This document shows positions 52,210-54,895 of a stretch of 54,895 nt of DNA, piece by piece. The stretch comes from Colwellia sp. C1TZA3 (GTDB lineage: Bacteria; Pseudomonadota; Gammaproteobacteria; Enterobacterales; Alteromonadaceae). The notes below the pieces were generated by a model that searched no databases, was not told where the DNA came from, and worked only from the letters and a program-made list of their open reading frames with translations. Location: NCBI RefSeq assembly GCF_007954265.1, contig NZ_VOLS01000028.1, positions 1-54,895 of the forward strand. Direction: 5' to 3'. The translations under genes were made by a program, and so were the position numbers. The first letter of the stretch is position 1. Every line of letters begins with the position of its first letter.

Positions 52210-52721
52210 CACATTCCTAAGTACGACAGACCAATTTATACCAAACATTCAAGCACGTAGTATATACCCAAACTATCTTAATATGCTCGTTTCAATAACA
52301 ATTAAAACGATTAGTTGCTTAGGTAAATAACTGATCCACTGCAAGGTTCAGCTTAGTAAACGGCAAGAAAGCTTAAATACAGTCATCGATTGCCAGCGAC
52401 ACTCAAGATAGTAAAGAGAGAGCGAAGCTGGATGCTAGCGTCAAAAATAGCAATTTTTGCAACTGTGCTTTGTTTTACAGAAATTGATCTAACCCATTTC
52501 ACTTCAATATGCAGTTACCCGATTAAGGGCTTAAACAACATGTTGGAGCTTAAAAGCCACCCTATTTTAAGCTCCTTATAAAGCAAATTCTAGACATAAC
52601 ATCATAGACATAAGCTCCTTAGATATTAGTTATTTATCATCAAGCATGACGCTGACAAGCTATTTTAAAGGAATAAACTTACGATATAGTTCTACACGTT
52701 AAAGCAATAACCGGTCTACAA
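52210..52721. other. Intergenic region between maeA and the gntR gene
   Basis: No supported gene; the open frame at 52390-52581 has no binding site or recognisable motif. The gntR promoter should lie near 52215-52300. Confidence 0.4.
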
Positions 52722-54416
52722 CTATATTGATACTCGTTTATAGGCTCTATATTCAGCTTGCCAGAAATTAGCCTCAATTTCAGCCAACAAGGCCTCATCA
52801 GATAAAGGTAAGGCCAGTTGTTGCTCCATCGCTACTTTTGCCACGGCAAAGGCGATGCTACGGCTCAGTTCGCCGATATCGGTCATGGGTGGCAATAATG
52901 CCGCATTAACATTTTTAGCTTGTGGCGAAGCGTCAGCAAGTGCATTACTGGCAGCCATCAACATTTCATCACTAATAAGGCGCGCACTACAAGCGAGCAC
53001 ACCTAAACCAATACCAGGGAAAATATAACTGTTGTTACATTGTGCAATATGAATAAGTTTACCATTATGAATCACTGGCTCAAATGGACTACCGGTGGCT
53101 ACAACAACCTCGGCATCAGTCCATGCAATAATTTGTGCTGGTGTCGCTTCCACTTGTCGAGAAGGATTACTCAGCGGAAAAATAATCGGTAGGTCACAAT
53201 GCAGCTTCATGCTACGTACCACTTGTTCAGTAAACAAACCTGACTGGCCTGAAACACCAATTAATATCTCAGGTTTAGCACAATTAATCACATCAATTAA
53301 CGCTGGATATTCTGAACTATATTGCCAATCTTCAAGTGCCGATAACGGTTGTTGCAAGGCACTTTGAAAATCACGCAAATCCGTCATCCCTTGCGTTAAC
53401 AAACCGTATCTGTCGACCATAAATATATGTTTACGGGCTTCTAAATCACTCAGACCTTCAAAGCACATTTGCTGGATTAGCATTTCAGCAATACCACAGC
53501 CTGCAGAGCCCCCACCCACAAAAACCACTTTCATCTCAGAAAGCTTAGTGTTGCGAGTTCGACACGCCGCCAAAATAGTGCCTAGCGTAACCGCTGCAGT
53601 GCCCTGAATGTCATCATTAAAACAACACACGGTATCTCTATAGCGCTTAAGTAGCGGCATGGCATTGGGCTGAGCAAAATCTTCAAACTGAATCATCACT
53701 TCTGGCCAACGGCGTTGAATTGCTTGAATAAATAGATCTAAGAATTCATCATACTCAGGTTGGCCGATACGTTCATGCTTAGCGCCCATATACATAGGAT
53801 CGTTTAATAGTTTTTTATTATTAGTGCCAACATCTAACATCACCGGTAAGGTATAAGCTGGGCTAATACCACCACAGGCGGTATATAAGGAAAGTTTACC
53901 AATAGGAATGCCCATACCACCAATGCCTTGATCGCCAAGTCCTAGAATTCGCTCGCCATCAGTGACTACGATCACTTTGACATTTCGCTTCGTGGCATTA
54001 CGTAGAATATCATCAATCATGTGACGGTCTTGATAACTTATAAACAAGCCTCTGGAAGAGCGATAAATATCAGAAAACTTTTCGCAAGCATCGCCTACCG
54101 TTGGGGTATAAATAATTGGTAACATCTCTTCAATATGATCTTGGACTAAACGAAAGAACAAGGTTTCATTATTATCTTGAATAGCACGTAAATAAATATG
54201 CTTATTTATCGGCTGATCAAAACTTTTGTATTGCATATAAGCTCTTTCAACTTGCTCTTCTATCGACTCGTAGCGCGGCGGTAATAAGCCTAGTAAATTG
54301 AAGTTTTTTCGTTCTACCTCAGTAAATGCACTACCTTTGTTTAACAATGGTGCTTCAAGTAAGGAAGGGCCTGAATGTGGAATATATAAATAATTTGAAG
54401 ATTGATTATCACTCAT
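52722..54416 (-). CDS. maeA: NAD-linked malic enzyme, long MaeA/SfcA type
   Basis: 564 residues from the ATG at 54414-54416, matching E. coli MaeA (565); a GTG at 54467 would add 17 residues that look unlike the family. Converts malate to pyruvate and CO2 with NAD+. Motifs: [69 protein letters not shown] with the catalytic residues, [30 protein letters not shown] and [16 protein letters not shown] cytoplasmic homotetramer in relatives. A pair of perfect palindromes lies just upstream, so it is probably under specific control. Together with the short malic enzyme it gives a C4-to-pyruvate route for carbon coming from glyoxylate. Confidence 0.94.
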   Translation of the reverse strand: MSDNQSSNYLYIPHSGPSLLEAPLLNKGSAFTEVERKNFNLLGLLPPRYESIEEQVERAYMQYKSFDQPINKHIYLRAIQDNNETLFFRLVQDHIEEMLPIIYTPTVGDACEKFSDIYRSSRGLFISYQDRHMIDDILRNATKRNVKVIVVTDGERILGLGDQGIGGMGIPIGKLSLYTACGGISPAYTLPVMLDVGTNNKKLLNDPMYMGAKHERIGQPEYDEFLDLFIQAIQRRWPEVMIQFEDFAQPNAMPLLKRYRDTVCCFNDDIQGTAAVTLGTILAACRTRNTKLSEMKVVFVGGGSAGCGIAEMLIQQMCFEGLSDLEARKHIFMVDRYGLLTQGMTDLRDFQSALQQPLSALEDWQYSSEYPALIDVINCAKPEILIGVSGQSGLFTEQVVRSMKLHCDLPIIFPLSNPSRQVEATPAQIIAWTDAEVVVATGSPFEPVIHNGKLIHIAQCNNSYIFPGIGLGVLACSARLISDEMLMAASNALADASPQAKNVNAALLPPMTDIGELSRSIAFAVAKVAMEQQLALPLSDEALLAEIEANFWQAEYRAYKRVSI

Positions 54417-54470
54417 TGTTGATATAACTCTTGTTGGAAGGTTTAAAGGTAGAATAGTTGCATTCACATT

Positions 54471-54518
54471 ATCTTGATATCAAGATAGCAAACGATTATC
54501 TTGATATCAAGATAATCG
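54471..54518. promoter_or_regulatory. Two copies of a 16-bp palindrome upstream of maeA
   Basis: ATCTTGATATCAAGAT occurs twice, at 54471-54486 and 54498-54513; the second is extended to a 26-bp perfect palindrome (54493-54518). Centres are 27 bp apart, 62-90 bp before the maeA ATG. The shape (16-18-bp AT-rich perfect palindrome) is typical of MarR-family operators; the window contains one MarR protein. Confidence 0.75.
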
Positions 54519-54740
54519 TTTAAATTAGCTAAACATCAACTAACCGTCCCAAGTTGCAGATGAAATTGTGCTATAAGTAGTTAAACTCAGTGCTTTTAAA
54601 CTAAATTACGGCACAACTTATCCCATAACACAGCATATTCCTTAGCCTTATAAAAAAACAATGATGACATTAAATTTCAAGCTGTTATTTTAAGTTACTA
54701 ATAACAGCCTTATAAACTGGTCAAATTAAAAACAAAAAAA

Positions 54741-54766
54741 TAGCCCACTAATTCATTAGTAGGCTA
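54741..54766 (-). terminator. Terminator of a minus-strand gene beyond the right edge
   Basis: TAGCCCACTAA (54741-54751), TTCA loop, TTAGTAGGCTA (54756-54766), one mismatch; on the minus strand it is followed by T7. Its gene would lie to the right of the window, now separated by repeat A10. Confidence 0.7.
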
Positions 54767-54769
54767 TTA

Positions 54770-54895
54770 TACCAATCCCATTAAGTTATTGCTCACTTGT
54801 ACTAGTTAAAATAGCTCAAGGCTGTGTTGCTCTCACTCCCAATAGCCAGCTATTGCTCAATCGAGCGCCTTACCTTGAATTATTTTTCCTGCGCA
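54770..54895 (-). repeat. Family A element, copy A10 (reverse orientation, cut by window end)
   Basis: Begins TACCAATCCCATTAAGTT after TTA (54767-54769) and runs to the window edge; the sequence is family A in reverse complement. Confidence 0.9.

Noticed and set aside
52390-52581. Open frame of 63 codons between gntR and maeA
   Set aside because: No binding site or motif.
1-54895. CRISPR array from the many repeats
   Set aside because: The repeats are 157-160-bp dispersed elements with target duplications, not regularly spaced short repeats with unique spacers, and no cas genes are present.
1-54895. tRNA, rRNA or integrase-linked attachment sites
   Set aside because: No sequence with tRNA or rRNA features and no integrase gene were seen, so the region is not a typical genomic island.

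Overview
The window looks like chromosomal DNA of a marine gammaproteobacterium. Colwellia, Thalassotalea or a close relative is my best guess, from the AT-rich sequence and the closeness of housekeeping-type genes (Rnk, YbdG-type MscS channel, MaeA, malate synthase G) to gammaproteobacterial families. No rRNA, tRNA, CRISPR array or intact insertion sequence was seen. Two families of short inverted-repeat elements (A, 157 bp; B, 160 bp) are scattered through the intergenic regions.

The main theme is complete use of purines. Uptake: a Tsx-like outer-membrane channel (48166-48903), an NCS2 xanthine/urate permease (46788-48137) and an AzgA-type purine permease (14619-16055). Ring oxidation: guanine deaminase (28854-30140), xanthine dehydrogenase XdhABC (31994-36781) and the membrane cytochrome-type urate oxidase PuuD (49106-50317). 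Urate to allantoin: 5-hydroxyisourate hydrolase (two paralogues, 30882-31223 and 41760-42113) and OHCU decarboxylase (31220-31720). Ureides: allantoinase PuuE (45068-45988), ureidoglycine aminohydrolase (37886-38722) and ureidoglycolate lyase (30326-30850). The step from allantoate to ureidoglycine is not encoded here. The end products are glyoxylate, urea, ammonia and CO2.

Glyoxylate has two sinks in the window. One is malate synthase G (38712-40910, overlapping the ureidoglycine aminohydrolase gene). The other is a beta-hydroxyaspartate cycle: divergent IclR regulator bhcR (19434-20234) and bhcB-bhcC-bhcD (20603-23996), with a glyoxylate aminotransferase as the likely first enzyme 13 kb away (6822-7949). 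A urea transporter follows bhcD. Two malic enzymes, short NADP type at 5049-6287 and long MaeA type at 52722-54416, bracket the region and could turn the resulting C4 acids into pyruvate.

Regulators fit this picture: a MarR protein with the urate-binding residues of the HucR/PecS group diverges from xdhABC, there are two RutR-like TetR proteins, and one FCD-type GntR protein. Shared palindromes upstream of glcB, puuD, xdhA, the aminotransferase and bhcB suggest regulon wiring.

Layout: 1-5 kb, Rnk, small unknown proteins, META lipoprotein and MscS channel; 5-8 kb, malic enzyme and aminotransferase; 8.8-18.3 kb, a broken DUF885 gene, GST, CstA-like carrier, small lipoprotein, purine permease and SulP carrier; 18.6-25.1 kb, GlcG-like protein, BHA cycle and urea transporter; 25.4-28 kb, gene remnants and PsiE-like protein; 28-41 kb, purine/ureide operons; 41.7-45 kb, second HIU hydrolase, YtoQ, universal stress protein and MFS carrier; 45-54.5 kb, allantoinase, permease, porin, PuuD, regulators and MaeA.
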